NCBI GenBank assembly: GCA_039026555.1
Contig: JBCCMB010000130.1
Span: 1 to 7,762 of the forward strand
DNA length: 7,762 bases
Origin: JBCCMB01 sp039026555
GTDB taxonomy: Bacteria; Pseudomonadota; Alphaproteobacteria; Caulobacterales; Hyphomonadaceae
Reading direction: 5' to 3'
Shown: piece after piece, positions 1 through 5,835 of the stretch
Numbering within the stretch: position 1 is the stretch's first letter
Layout: the number at the start of each line of letters is the position of its first letter
Position numbers and translations under genes: made by a program
Notes under the pieces: generated by a model
What the model was told of the DNA's origin: nothing
What the model saw: the letters and a program-made list of their open reading frames with translations, nothing else
The model's database searches: none

Positions 1-279
1 AATAAGGCGCGCTCAGCGCTTGTTGACGGCCGGCTGGACGAAACGGACGCCTTTCTCGCCGAAGGCCGAAGGGCTTTGCTGTCGAAGGGGGAAGGCCCCT
101 CCGTCGATCTGGCGGAACTGACTGCGGTGGCGGGCGATCACGCAGCTGCGGCGGGACGACCGGGCGGCGCCAAATGGCTATGGCGGCTTGCATTGCAGCG
201 CTTTGCGGAAGTTGGCGCCATCGACAGCGACGTGGCGCAATCGGTCTCCGAACGTTTGCGCATGACGGACGAAAAATAG
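1..279 (+). CDS. 3' end of an unrecognised, mainly helical protein (partial)
   Basis: The frame is open from the first base to a TAG at 277-279, giving 92 C-terminal residues; the start lies outside the window. The composition (rich in Ala, Leu, Glu and Arg, with Gly-Arg turns such as DGRLDE and AAAGRPGG) suggests paired amphipathic helices of the TPR kind, but I see no full TPR consensus and do not recognise the family. It contains no cysteine and no membrane segment. Base and codon use are GC-rich like the core genes to the right and unlike the AT-rich DNA that follows directly, so this stop is close to the left edge of the foreign-looking islet. No convincing terminator follows. That it is a real coding end is fairly sure; its function is unknown. 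Confidence 0.7.
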   Translation, partial: NKARSALVDGRLDETDAFLAEGRRALLSKGEGPSVDLAELTAVAGDHAAAAGRPGGAKWLWRLALQRFAEVGAIDSDVAQSVSERLRMTDEK

Positions 280-511
280 GCTGGTTCGGCTGATCCCACA
301 GCAACTGTTAGTTTGTATTAGCGCACAATTTTCAGGCTTGAGCAAAGCAGACAGATTGCAAGAATAGGGTGTTGCTCATAGCATCCAAAATCTGGATTGG
401 CTTTCTACGAAATCTCGATCTCGCGATTTTGGCTGATACCAAGTATTTGCTACTTCACATGGATCTGCGAAGTAGTTAGTTCAAATCAAAATTTTAAAAA
501 GAGCGACTGTA
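280..511. other. AT-rich intergenic stretch before the small secreted protein
   Basis: This is non-coding as far as I can see. Base composition drops sharply after the upstream stop: the line 481-540 has only 16 G/C of 60. An open frame at 397-582 has only a TTG start and overlaps the start of the secreted-protein gene in another frame, so I do not accept it. I found no clear -35/-10 pair; TTGAGC at 338-343 has no good -10 partner. The composition step marks a likely junction of acquired DNA. Confidence 0.4.
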
Positions 512-859
512 ATGATGAAAATACTGAAATTGATGTTGTCATCAACATTATTGCTTTGTTGTTTTTATGTGAGGCCCGTTAATGCGACCGAGTTTAATCA
601 ATGGACTGCGCCTCTTGAAGTTGTTAGTTTGCGAACCGCAAATGACGGGGCTGTCCGAATCACATTTGCATCAGCTTATGGTATAGCCTGTACTAAAACA
701 CATGAAGCGATTGTGGTCGCTGCTGATAGTGTTAATCATCATGACCTTAAAGTTTCTTTCTTGATGACTGCGCTTGCGGGCGGACAGAAAGTTAGAATAG
801 TTGGAACTGAGTGTTTGACATCTGGTCCTCGCGTAAGCGGTATTAGAATGGACAAATAA
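512..859 (+). CDS. small secreted protein with two cysteines, possibly SubB-like
   Basis: This encodes 115 residues. A Sec signal peptide covers residues 1-25: Lys3 and Lys6, a hydrophobic core over 7-20, and a V-N-A cleavage motif before Thr26. No lipobox is present, because the cysteines at 16-17 are preceded by Leu or Cys rather than Gly, Ala or Ser. The mature domain of about 90 residues has a beta-rich pattern, one cysteine at C60 and one at C101 that could form a disulfide, a middle segment with a stretch of the type ALAGGQKV, and an ending of the type RVSGIRMDK. This layout resembles a family of small periplasmic or secreted proteins related to the B subunit fold of subtilase cytotoxin (SubB); I recall this from family patterns and have not confirmed it. 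No A-subunit gene is adjacent. The start ATG at 512 is followed by a second ATG at 515; only a weak purine stretch precedes it. The gene is far more AT-rich than its neighbours, suggesting horizontal acquisition. Confidence 0.7.
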   Translation: MMKILKLMLSSTLLLCCFYVRPVNATEFNQWTAPLEVVSLRTANDGAVRITFASAYGIACTKTHEAIVVAADSVNHHDLKVSFLMTALAGGQKVRIVGTECLTSGPRVSGIRMDK

Positions 860-860
860 A

Positions 861-1860
861 GGCATAGTCTCGAGACGTTTAAGCTTTTTGCTCATAGCAG
901 CGATTTTCTCGGATCATAGCATTGAGCTGGACAAGCAGACGACGTGCAGCGGCAATAATGGCCACGTTGAACGGTTTTCCGGCATCCTCAAGTTTTTTAC
1001 GGTCGCTTCTGAACTCAGGATGTGATTTCGACGCGATAAAAACGGCGATATAAAGTGTACTGCGCACTTCCGCACCTCCACCCCATATTTTCCGTCTTCC
1101 TCTCATATGACCGGGATCGCATACATGAGGTGCAAGCCCGGCCAGATTGGCGATAGCTCGCCGATTTACTGTTCCTAACTCGGGCAATTTTGCTAGGAGG
1201 GTTGCGGCCACAACATTACCAAGGCCGGGTGCCGATAAAAGCATTTCATGGCGGTTGTCGACGTGCATGTGAGCGCTGATATGAACTGCAATCTCAGTTT
1301 CAAGTCTGTCGATGCGTTTTGAAAGTAGGGTTATCAAGCTCTTGATATCCTTTAAAATATAAGAATCTACACATTGCTATAGACGAACTTTTTCCTGTTT
1401 CCGTTGTTCAACAAGAACTTCTCTGCGTGTCGTCAACATGGCCAATCGATCAGTTGCGTGGTCAAGTTGGCGGTCAGGTTGAAGGCCAAGCGCTTTTCCC
1501 ATTCGTACCAATATTTGGGCGTCGACTTTATCCGTCTTTGCTAAACGGCCCGAGGCTCTCGCAAATTCCCTTGCATGGCGCGGATTGACACGGTTGTAGG
1601 CGATGCCAGCCTCGCTCAATGCCGCCATCACTGGTCGTTCATATCCCCAGTGGCTTCGAGAATAACAATTCGTTTCTCGCAACTTGCCGCAAAGGCGCTC
1701 AACGCGCGTCTTTCTGTGTTTGTTCTGCGGCTTTTCCCCGTGGTTGGATCGAATGTGTCGATACAATTTTTAGCGACGTCGACGCCGATTTAAGTCTTTG
1801 TAGTGCTCATTAAATCCTATCCTTGTTCTTCGGGATCAGGCCAGCTGGAACCCGTCCAAT
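861..1860 (-). mobile_element. Remnant IS110-family insertion sequence (ends approximate)
   Basis: The element is defined by the decayed transposase; both ends are estimates. IS110 elements lack classical terminal inverted repeats and usually make no target duplication, so the borders cannot be read off directly. On the left, only 19 bases separate the secreted-protein stop (859) from the transposase stop (879), so that border must lie in or near 860-878, where a 10-base palindrome GTCTCGAGAC sits at 867-876. On the right, the non-coding end upstream of the transposase start could reach past 1860 and might include the structured segment at 1890-1955. In this family a non-coding end encodes the bridge RNA; no such RNA can be confirmed here. 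Confidence 0.45.
879..1810 (-). pseudogene. IS110-family transposase, broken by two stops and a frameshift
   Basis: Read on the minus strand from ATG at 1810, the frame begins MSTTKT and meets TAA at codon 7 (1792-1790). It continues as IGVDVAKN, with the first catalytic Asp (D11), and ILEATG with the Glu. A one-base loss in the G run (CCCC on plus, 1645-1648) shifts the frame; adding one G restores EATGGYERPVMAAL. The next section has LAKTDKVDA with the last two Asp of the DEDD set, then a TAG at 1379-1377 after QEKVRL. The same frame continues through DIKSLITLL, the transposase_20 region with SAPGLGNVVAATLLAKLPELG, the RRKIWGGGAEVRSTLY segment and a C terminus with RRLLVQLNAMIRE, ending at TAA 881-879. 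The repaired length is about 310 residues, normal for IS110 transposases, so nothing large is missing. Three independent lesions make function very unlikely. The family assignment is secure from the DEDD and C-terminal motifs; the IS110 versus IS1111 subgroup is not decided. Confidence 0.9.
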
Positions 1861-1889
1861 TCAACTGTTCAGGAAAATGGGTGAAATGA

Positions 1890-1955
1890 CGGATGAGCCC
1901 ATGCTGTGCCTCGCGACGCGTTCCCCAGGGGGGTAAGAGGCCTCATCCGCCCCCC
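1890..1955. other. Bulged long hairpin with possible pseudoknot
   Basis: CGGATGAG (1890-1897) pairs perfectly with CTCATCCG (1942-1949), and GCCTC (1908-1912) pairs with GAGGC (1937-1941), which directly adjoins it. The result is 13 base pairs with a 10-base one-sided bulge (1898-1907) and a 24-base loop. The loop contains GGGGGG (1928-1933), which can pair with CCCCCC (1950-1955) just outside the stem, giving H-type pseudoknot topology. A further small hairpin, CGGGT-AAG-ACCCG, lies at 1971-1983. The strand is uncertain: on plus it precedes terC; on minus it precedes the dead transposase and could be part of the IS non-coding end. I could not match it to the yybP-ykoY manganese riboswitch, known upstream of some TerC genes. 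Confidence 0.4.
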
Positions 1956-1988
1956 ACCATTTTGCAGATTCGGGTAAGACCCGGCGGG

Positions 1989-2017
1989 TTAAACACCCAA
2001 CCAAACTTGGCTATAGC
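1989..2017 (+). promoter_or_regulatory. Candidate promoter of the terC-family gene
   Basis: TTAAAC (1989-1994) and TATAGC (2012-2017) are 17 bases apart. The sequence GCTATAGC at 2010-2017 matches seven of eight positions of the Caulobacter housekeeping -10 (GCTANAWC) as I recall it; the -35 match is weak. Transcription would start near 2024, leaving a leader of about 24 bases and placing the structured element at 1890-1955 upstream of this start. A GANTC site lies at 1967-1971. Confidence 0.4.
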
Positions 2018-2034
2018 TGCTTCCCATCGATTTT

Positions 2035-2040
2035 GGAGGG
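2035..2040 (+). promoter_or_regulatory. Shine-Dalgarno site fixing the terC start
   Basis: GGAGGG lies seven bases before ATG 2048. It shows that translation starts at MAELF and not at the in-frame TTG at 2033, which is adjacent to the ribosome site itself. Confidence 0.75.
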
Positions 2041-2047
2041 AACAGAC

Positions 2048-2860
2048 ATGGCGGAGTTATTCTCTATCCCCGGTCTTTTTACGCTCGCGGCGTTAATTGC
2101 GCTGCAGGCCGTGTTGGGGTTCGACAATCTTTTGTACATTTCGATTGAATCCAAGCGTGTAGGTCCCGAACGCGAGGCTTATGTACGCCGCATGGGCATT
2201 GCATTGGCGGTGTTGTTCCGCTTGGTCCTGCTCTTCCTCATCTTACAATTGTTCGATTTGCTCGCTGAACCCTTGTTCGGCGTTCATCTGACAGGCGTAT
2301 TGGAAGGTGATTTCACGGTGAAGGCGCTGGTCACGCTGCTAGGCGGCGCGTTTATCATTTACACGGCGACCAAGGAAATCGCGCACATGCTGGCCGTGGA
2401 AGGGATTGAACACACCGAGGGCGACCAGAAGAAATCTGTCGGCCAGGCCATCTTCCTCATCGTGTCGATGAATTTGGTGTTTTCCTTCGACAGTATTTTG
2501 TCGGCGATGGCGTTGTCTGAGAATTTCTACATCCTAGCGACCGCGATCATTATCTCAGGCGTCGCCATGGTCTTGCTCGCTGACTATGTCGCTGAATTCC
2601 TGAAAAGGAACCGGATGTACGAGGTGCTGGGTCTGTTCATCTTGTTCATTGTGGGCGTGCTGCTGGTGTCGGAAGGCGGACATTTGGCGCATCTGAAGCT
2701 GTTCGGCTTCGACGTCGAAGCGATGTCCAAATCTAGCTTCTACCTGGTCATCTTCGTGTTGGTGGTCACAGATGTTATCCAGACACGCTATCAAAAGCGG
2801 TTATGGGCGCAGAAGGAAGCGGAAATTCGCGGCCAGATCTCCACCGACGCCGCTCATTAA
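2048..2860 (+). CDS. TerC-family integral membrane protein, probable metal exporter
   Basis: This encodes 270 residues with about seven membrane segments (roughly 9-31, 51-72, 92-107, 133-155, 161-185, 192-208 and 229-246). TerC hallmarks are the acidic motifs inside membrane helices: LGFDNLLYISI (23-33) and VFSFDSILSAMAL (144-156), plus a GGAFIIYTATKEI segment (99-111). Characterised TerC relatives such as Alx/MntX and the Bacillus MeeF/MeeY proteins are linked to manganese export or metal loading of secreted proteins. The ion here is inferred, not shown, and tellurite resistance cannot be assumed from the family name. The start is ATG 2048, preceded by a strong GGAGGG at 2035-2040; the longer frame from TTG 2033 overlaps that ribosome site and is rejected. 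The gene appears to be transcribed alone: dead IS DNA lies upstream and convergent gcrA downstream, with a shared hairpin between. Confidence 0.88.
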   Translation: MAELFSIPGLFTLAALIALQAVLGFDNLLYISIESKRVGPEREAYVRRMGIALAVLFRLVLLFLILQLFDLLAEPLFGVHLTGVLEGDFTVKALVTLLGGAFIIYTATKEIAHMLAVEGIEHTEGDQKKSVGQAIFLIVSMNLVFSFDSILSAMALSENFYILATAIIISGVAMVLLADYVAEFLKRNRMYEVLGLFILFIVGVLLVSEGGHLAHLKLFGFDVEAMSKSSFYLVIFVLVVTDVIQTRYQKRLWAQKEAEIRGQISTDAAH

Positions 2861-2870
2861 GCGGCCAATT

Positions 2871-2902
2871 CCGCCCATCCCCCATACGCTCGGGATGGGC
2901 GG
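2871..2902. terminator. Convergent hairpin terminator between terC and gcrA
   Basis: CCGCCCATCCC (2871-2881) pairs perfectly with GGGATGGGCGG (2892-2902), an 11-base-pair GC-rich stem with a 10-base loop. It starts 10 bases after the terC stop (2860) and lies 10 bases beyond the gcrA stop codon on the other strand (2915-2913), so it can serve both. Neither side has a good T tract, so efficiency as an intrinsic terminator is uncertain. Confidence 0.65.
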
Positions 2903-2912
2903 CGCTTAGAGC

Positions 2913-3437
2913 CTAGCCGGCCAGGCGTTGGACGTAATCGTATTCGCGCTGACGGCGCTCGCGCTTCTTCGCGGGCTGGAAGGCGAGCTTTGCATGCTCT
3001 GCGCAATAGGGACTTCCGCTTTCACACGCGCGGCCGCAAAATCCGAATGATGGATCCGCCGGGTCGCCGATCGGCCATTTGCACATGTTGTCCTTCACCG
3101 TCAGCACAGTCACCATGTCGCCGTTCGGCAGACGTTTCGGCTCGACGCTGACCGTCTCGACGGGCATTGAGGGCGGCTGAGCCGCGCCGGGGGATTTCGA
3201 GACGGCCGGCGTATTCGCAGTCCCGGCCGCGCGCTGCTGAGGCTTTGGCCGCGCCAAGCGGGGCGGGCGTTTCACAGGACGCGACGGCGTCGCACGTCCC
3301 GATAGCCCGAGCCGATGCACCTTGCCGATCACTGCGTTGCGGGTCACGCCGCCTAATTGTTTTGCGATTTGGCTGGCGCTATGCCCCTCGGCCCAGAGCT
3401 TCTTAAGCTCCGTCACGCGTTCTTCAGTCCAAGCCAT
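2913..3437 (-). CDS. gcrA: GcrA cell-cycle transcriptional regulator
   Basis: This encodes 174 residues, the usual GcrA size. The N-terminal DNA-binding domain (1-49) starts with the hallmark MAWTEERVTELKKLW and carries a helix-turn-helix with SQIAKQLGGVTRNAVIGKVHRLGL. A Pro/Ala/Lys-rich linker (50-100) follows. The C-terminal sigma-interacting domain (about 105-155) has CKWPIGDP, FGFCGRACESGSPYC and four cysteines (119, 134, 138, 145), then a basic tail. In Caulobacter, GcrA binds domain 2 of the housekeeping sigma factor and acts at promoters with CcrM-methylated GANTC sites, controlling cell-cycle and division genes. The start is ATG 3437, preceded by GAGGAG (3449-3444 on minus) at good spacing; the upstream extension to 3548 has no family similarity. 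It is transcribed away from the permease-argD-argF-hslO cluster. Its control region is described separately. Confidence 0.97.
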   Translation of the reverse strand: MAWTEERVTELKKLWAEGHSASQIAKQLGGVTRNAVIGKVHRLGLSGRATPSRPVKRPPRLARPKPQQRAAGTANTPAVSKSPGAAQPPSMPVETVSVEPKRLPNGDMVTVLTVKDNMCKWPIGDPADPSFGFCGRACESGSPYCAEHAKLAFQPAKKRERRQREYDYVQRLAG

Positions 3438-3522
3438 ACTGGTCTCCTCAGCCCCAAGGTGGATGGAGAACGAATCAATATCTAGGGCTGACGCCCCAAT
3501 CGCTCCCCGCACAGTGCTATAT

Positions 3523-3550
3523 ATCGTAGCTGGGAAGTGTGGCGACACAA
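3523..3550 (-). promoter_or_regulatory. Candidate gcrA promoter
   Basis: On the minus strand TTGTGT (3550-3545) and TACGAT (3528-3523) are 16 bases apart; GCTACGAT resembles the Caulobacter-type -10 element. The match is moderate. The predicted start near 3516 gives a leader of about 80 bases. The DnaA-like boxes and a GANTC site lie just upstream of this -35, where an activator would be expected. Confidence 0.4.
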
Positions 3551-3552
3551 TA

Positions 3553-3599
3553 TGTGGTTAGAGTTCTCCACAGCAGAATCAAGATATAGGTGTGGATTA
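3553..3599. promoter_or_regulatory. Candidate DnaA boxes upstream of gcrA
   Basis: TTCTCCACA (3564-3572, +) and TAATCCACA (3599-3591, -) each differ by one base from the DnaA box TTATCCACA. A weaker third copy, CTAACCACA (3561-3553, -), differs by two. They lie just upstream of the candidate gcrA -35 and surround a GANTC site. In Caulobacter, DnaA activates gcrA, so the arrangement fits known biology; binding is inferred. Confidence 0.5.
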
Positions 3600-3691
3600 A
3601 AGTACGAGCTTAACAGATTCGCCCGGGCCGTAGTGCATTTCGACGCGTTCTGGGGATGGCGTTGCTAGCGAAGATCGCTACATGTTGCGGC

Positions 3692-4540
3692 ATGGCAGAT
3701 ACCGGTACGCATCCAGAGCAGGCTTACGCCTCGCCGTCTTCAAATTCCTACGTGGCGCCGCGCCGTTATGGCGCGGTTAATTGGTTGGGGCTGCAGACGC
3801 TTTATGTGCGCGAGGTCCGCCGCTTCCTGAAAGTCGGCATGCAGACCTTGTTCGCGCCCGTGTTGTCGGCCTTGCTGTTTATGCTGGTGTTTAAGCTCGC
3901 CTTTCCTGACCGACCGCCGATCGATGGCGTCAGCTTCGCCGATTTCCTAGGGCCGGGCGTGGTGATGATGGCGGTGCTTAACAACGCGTTTCAGAACTCG
4001 TCATCCTCAATCACCATCGCCAAAGTGCAGGGCAACACGTCCGATTTTTTGATGGCGCCTTTGTCCTCGTCAGAATTGACGGCGGGCTTTATTGCGGGCG
4101 CGGCGACGCGCGGCGTCTTGGTTGGCGCAGTAACGTTGGCCGTTATCGCCGCGATGGGCGTGGCGAGCGTCAGCGTCGTTCATTGGTGGGCCGTTATCTT
4201 CTACTCCTTGATCGCAGCGATCTTTATGGGCGCGGTTGGGTTGTTGGGCGGCGTCTGGGCGGAGAAATTCGACCATCTCGCGGTGGTCACCAATTTCGTC
4301 ATTCTGCCCCTCACAATGTTATCGGGCACGTTTTATCCGATTGATGCGCTGGGCGAACCCTTCCGCAGCTTGTCGAATTTCAACCCGTTCTTCCATTTGA
4401 TAGACGGGTTTCGATACGGCTTCACCGGCAACGCGGAGGGTGATCTGATGTTTGGCGCATCGTTCACCTTTATCATCGCCGCGGCCTCGACGATTGCATG
4501 TTGGGCGTTGTTCCGATCTGGATACAAGCTTAAAGCCTAA
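3692..4540 (+). CDS. ABC-2 type transporter permease, YadH/NodJ-like
   Basis: This encodes 282 residues from ATG 3692. After a polar N terminus (1-30) comes NWLGLQTLYVREVRRFLKV, typical of YadH-like permeases, then six hydrophobic segments (about 51-70, 86-104, 134-160, 164-190, 196-216 and 252-275). The ABC-2 signature is clear at 207-241: PLTMLSGTFYPIDALGEPF followed by NFNPFFHLIDGFRYG. Such proteins form the membrane part of an exporter driven by a separate ATPase, often encoded just upstream (YadG). Here no ATPase gene is adjacent: upstream is divergent gcrA and downstream is argD, so the partner must lie elsewhere or have been lost. The substrate is unknown. The start is uncertain: ATG 3656 in the same frame has GGGG directly against it, which is poor spacing, and adds an unusual MALLAKIATCCG; I prefer 3692, which also lacks a strong ribosome site. 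Confidence 0.85.
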   Translation: MADTGTHPEQAYASPSSNSYVAPRRYGAVNWLGLQTLYVREVRRFLKVGMQTLFAPVLSALLFMLVFKLAFPDRPPIDGVSFADFLGPGVVMMAVLNNAFQNSSSSITIAKVQGNTSDFLMAPLSSSELTAGFIAGAATRGVLVGAVTLAVIAAMGVASVSVVHWWAVIFYSLIAAIFMGAVGLLGGVWAEKFDHLAVVTNFVILPLTMLSGTFYPIDALGEPFRSLSNFNPFFHLIDGFRYGFTGNAEGDLMFGASFTFIIAAASTIACWALFRSGYKLKA

Positions 4541-4573
4541 TCGCGGGCGTAGAGCGATTGCCATGTCGCCGCG

Positions 4574-4603
4574 TTGACACGCGCGTCGCGCGGTCGCAAA
4601 GCT
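4574..4603 (+). promoter_or_regulatory. Possible promoter before argD
   Basis: A perfect TTGACA occurs at 4574-4579 in the gap between the permease stop and argD. The matching -10 region (GCAAAGCT, 4596-4603) is poor. An inverted repeat CGCGC-GTC-GCGCG lies at 4580-4592, between the two elements. If it is active, argD-argF-hslO would be transcribed apart from the permease; otherwise read-through from upstream is likely. I see no clear arginine-repressor operator. Confidence 0.3.
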
Positions 4604-4647
4604 CGCCTTTTCATTCACACTATCGGATGTTCTTGGGAAATCAGACC

Positions 4648-5835
4648 ATGTCTAGAGACGCTATTCTTCCCGTTTACGGGCCGCCCTCCGTCGTTTTCGA
4701 GCGCGGCGAGGGGCCTCGTCTGTTCGCGGATGACGGGCGAACCTATTTGGACTTTATCTCCGGGATTTCGGTGAATGCGCTTGGGCATTCCCACCCGCAG
4801 CTTATCGCTGCGTTGAAGGACCAGGCCGACAAGATCTGGCATTTGTCGAACATGTATCGGGTGCCCGGACAGGAGCGTTTGTCGGAGCGCTACGCCGCGG
4901 ATACGTTCGCCGACCGTGTCTTCTTTTCCAATTCCGGCGCCGAGGCGATTGAGTGCGCCATCAAGACGGCGCGCAAATACCATTACGTGAACGGCGATGA
5001 AGATCGTTATGAGATACTATCGTTTGAAGGCTCTTTCCACGGCCGCACGCTCGGCGCGGTGAACGCCGGCGCCAACCCGAAATACCGCGAAGGCTTCGGG
5101 CCGGCCATGCCGGGCTTCACGCATTTGCCATTTGGCGATGAAGACGCGCTAAAGGCGGCGATGGGCCCTAATGTTGCGGCGGTTTTGGTGGAGCCTGTCC
5201 AGGGCGAGGGCGGCGTCCGCGCGATCCCGGAGGAAGCCCTCACAAATTTACGCAAATTGTGCGACGAGCATGGCGCGCTTCTGATCTATGACGAGGTGCA
5301 GTCCGGCGCTGGCCGCACAGGCAAACTCTTCGCCTATGAATGGGCGGAGAACGCCGATCCCGACATCATGGCGGTCGCCAAGGGCGTTGGCGGGGGCTTC
5401 CCGATGGGCGCATGTCTGATGACGGAAGAAGCCTCCAAAGGCATGAAGCCCGGCTCGCACGGCTCCACCTTTGGCGGCGGACCTTTAGCCATGGCGGTCG
5501 GCAACGCGGTGTGGGACGTTTTAACGAGCGACGGGTTTTTGGAAGAGGTCAACCGCGTCTCTGCGAGCCTGACCCAGGGCCTCTCTAGCCTAAAGGACCG
5601 CTATCCGGATTTGGTTGTTGAATTGCGCGGCAAAGGCTTGCTCCGCGGCATCAAGCTGTCACGAGATCCAGCGCCTATCCGCGCCGCTGCGATGGAGCGT
5701 GGACTTCTCGTCGGCACGGCGGGCGATCAAGTCGTGCGATTGGCGCCGCCGCTTATTATTACGGATGCGGACGTACGCGAAGCGGTCGACGTGCTGGATC
5801 AAGCTCTGGCGTCTGTCTCTGAGCCGGCCAAGTGA
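4648..5835 (+). CDS. argD: Acetylornithine aminotransferase ArgD (PLP enzyme)
   Basis: This encodes 395 residues, the normal length for the family. It is a class III PLP-dependent aminotransferase that exchanges an amino group between N-acetylornithine and 2-oxoglutarate in cytosolic arginine synthesis; many ArgD enzymes also act on N-succinyl-diaminopimelate in lysine synthesis. Visible motifs are GISVNALGHSHP (39-50), the phosphate-binding FFSNSGAEAIE (92-102), FEGSFHGRT (126-134), EPVQGEGG (182-189), the cofactor-binding Asp in YDEVQSG (D215), the Schiff-base lysine in AVAKGVGGGFPMGA (K245), and GSTFGGGPLA (272-281). The start at ATG 4648 (MSRDAILPVYG) agrees with related proteins and has GGGAAA at 4635-4640 before it; the longer frame from 4558 adds an Arg/Ser-rich stretch unlike the family. 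The end overlaps argF by four bases. Confidence 0.96.
   Translation: MSRDAILPVYGPPSVVFERGEGPRLFADDGRTYLDFISGISVNALGHSHPQLIAALKDQADKIWHLSNMYRVPGQERLSERYAADTFADRVFFSNSGAEAIECAIKTARKYHYVNGDEDRYEILSFEGSFHGRTLGAVNAGANPKYREGFGPAMPGFTHLPFGDEDALKAAMGPNVAAVLVEPVQGEGGVRAIPEEALTNLRKLCDEHGALLIYDEVQSGAGRTGKLFAYEWAENADPDIMAVAKGVGGGFPMGACLMTEEASKGMKPGSHGSTFGGGPLAMAVGNAVWDVLTSDGFLEEVNRVSASLTQGLSSLKDRYPDLVVELRGKGLLRGIKLSRDPAPIRAAAMERGLLVGTAGDQVVRLAPPLIITDADVREAVDVLDQALASVSEPAK

Larger units (their letters stand above)
3472..3620. promoter_or_regulatory. Cluster of GANTC (CcrM) sites in the gcrA / permease intergenic region
   Basis: Three GANTC sites occur here: GAATC 3472-3476, GAATC 3576-3580 and GATTC 3616-3620. 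By eye I count only seven in the whole window (the others at 657, 1363, 1967 and 2147) and none from 3621 to the end. Such sites are methylated by CcrM and read by GcrA in related bacteria, so autoregulation or cell-cycle timing of gcrA is plausible. Confidence 0.65.

Noticed and set aside
397..582. Open frame of 61 codons with TTG start
   Set aside because: It has no ribosome site and no family resemblance, and it overlaps the signal-peptide region of the secreted-protein gene in another frame.
512..590. Lipoprotein signal in the small secreted protein
   Set aside because: Cysteines 16-17 are not preceded by the small residue required in a lipobox; a VNA signal peptidase I site fits better.
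671..895. Minus-strand open frame opposite the secreted-protein gene
   Set aside because: It is antisense to a gene with a clear signal peptide and has no recognisable features of its own.
1575..1813. Plus-strand open frames across the transposase start
   Set aside because: They are shadows of the IS110 transposase, whose motifs read on the minus strand.
1890..2047. yybP-ykoY manganese riboswitch before terC
   Set aside because: The conserved sequence blocks I recall for that class are absent, and the pseudoknot-like topology differs; the candidate promoter also lies downstream of the structure.
2033..2047. TTG 2033 as the start of the TerC-family gene
   Set aside because: It overlaps the strong GGAGGG ribosome site, which is well placed for ATG 2048.
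3167..3561. Plus-strand open frames opposite gcrA
   Set aside because: They arise from the GC-rich linker and promoter of gcrA; composition is typical of antisense shadows.
3597..3613. Possible CtrA box (two TTAA half-sites) upstream of the permease
   Set aside because: The half-sites are nine bases apart, while the CtrA consensus needs seven; kept only as a curiosity.
4558..4647. N-terminal extension of ArgD from 4558
   Set aside because: The added residues are Arg/Ser-rich and unlike ArgD proteins; the family start matches ATG 4648.
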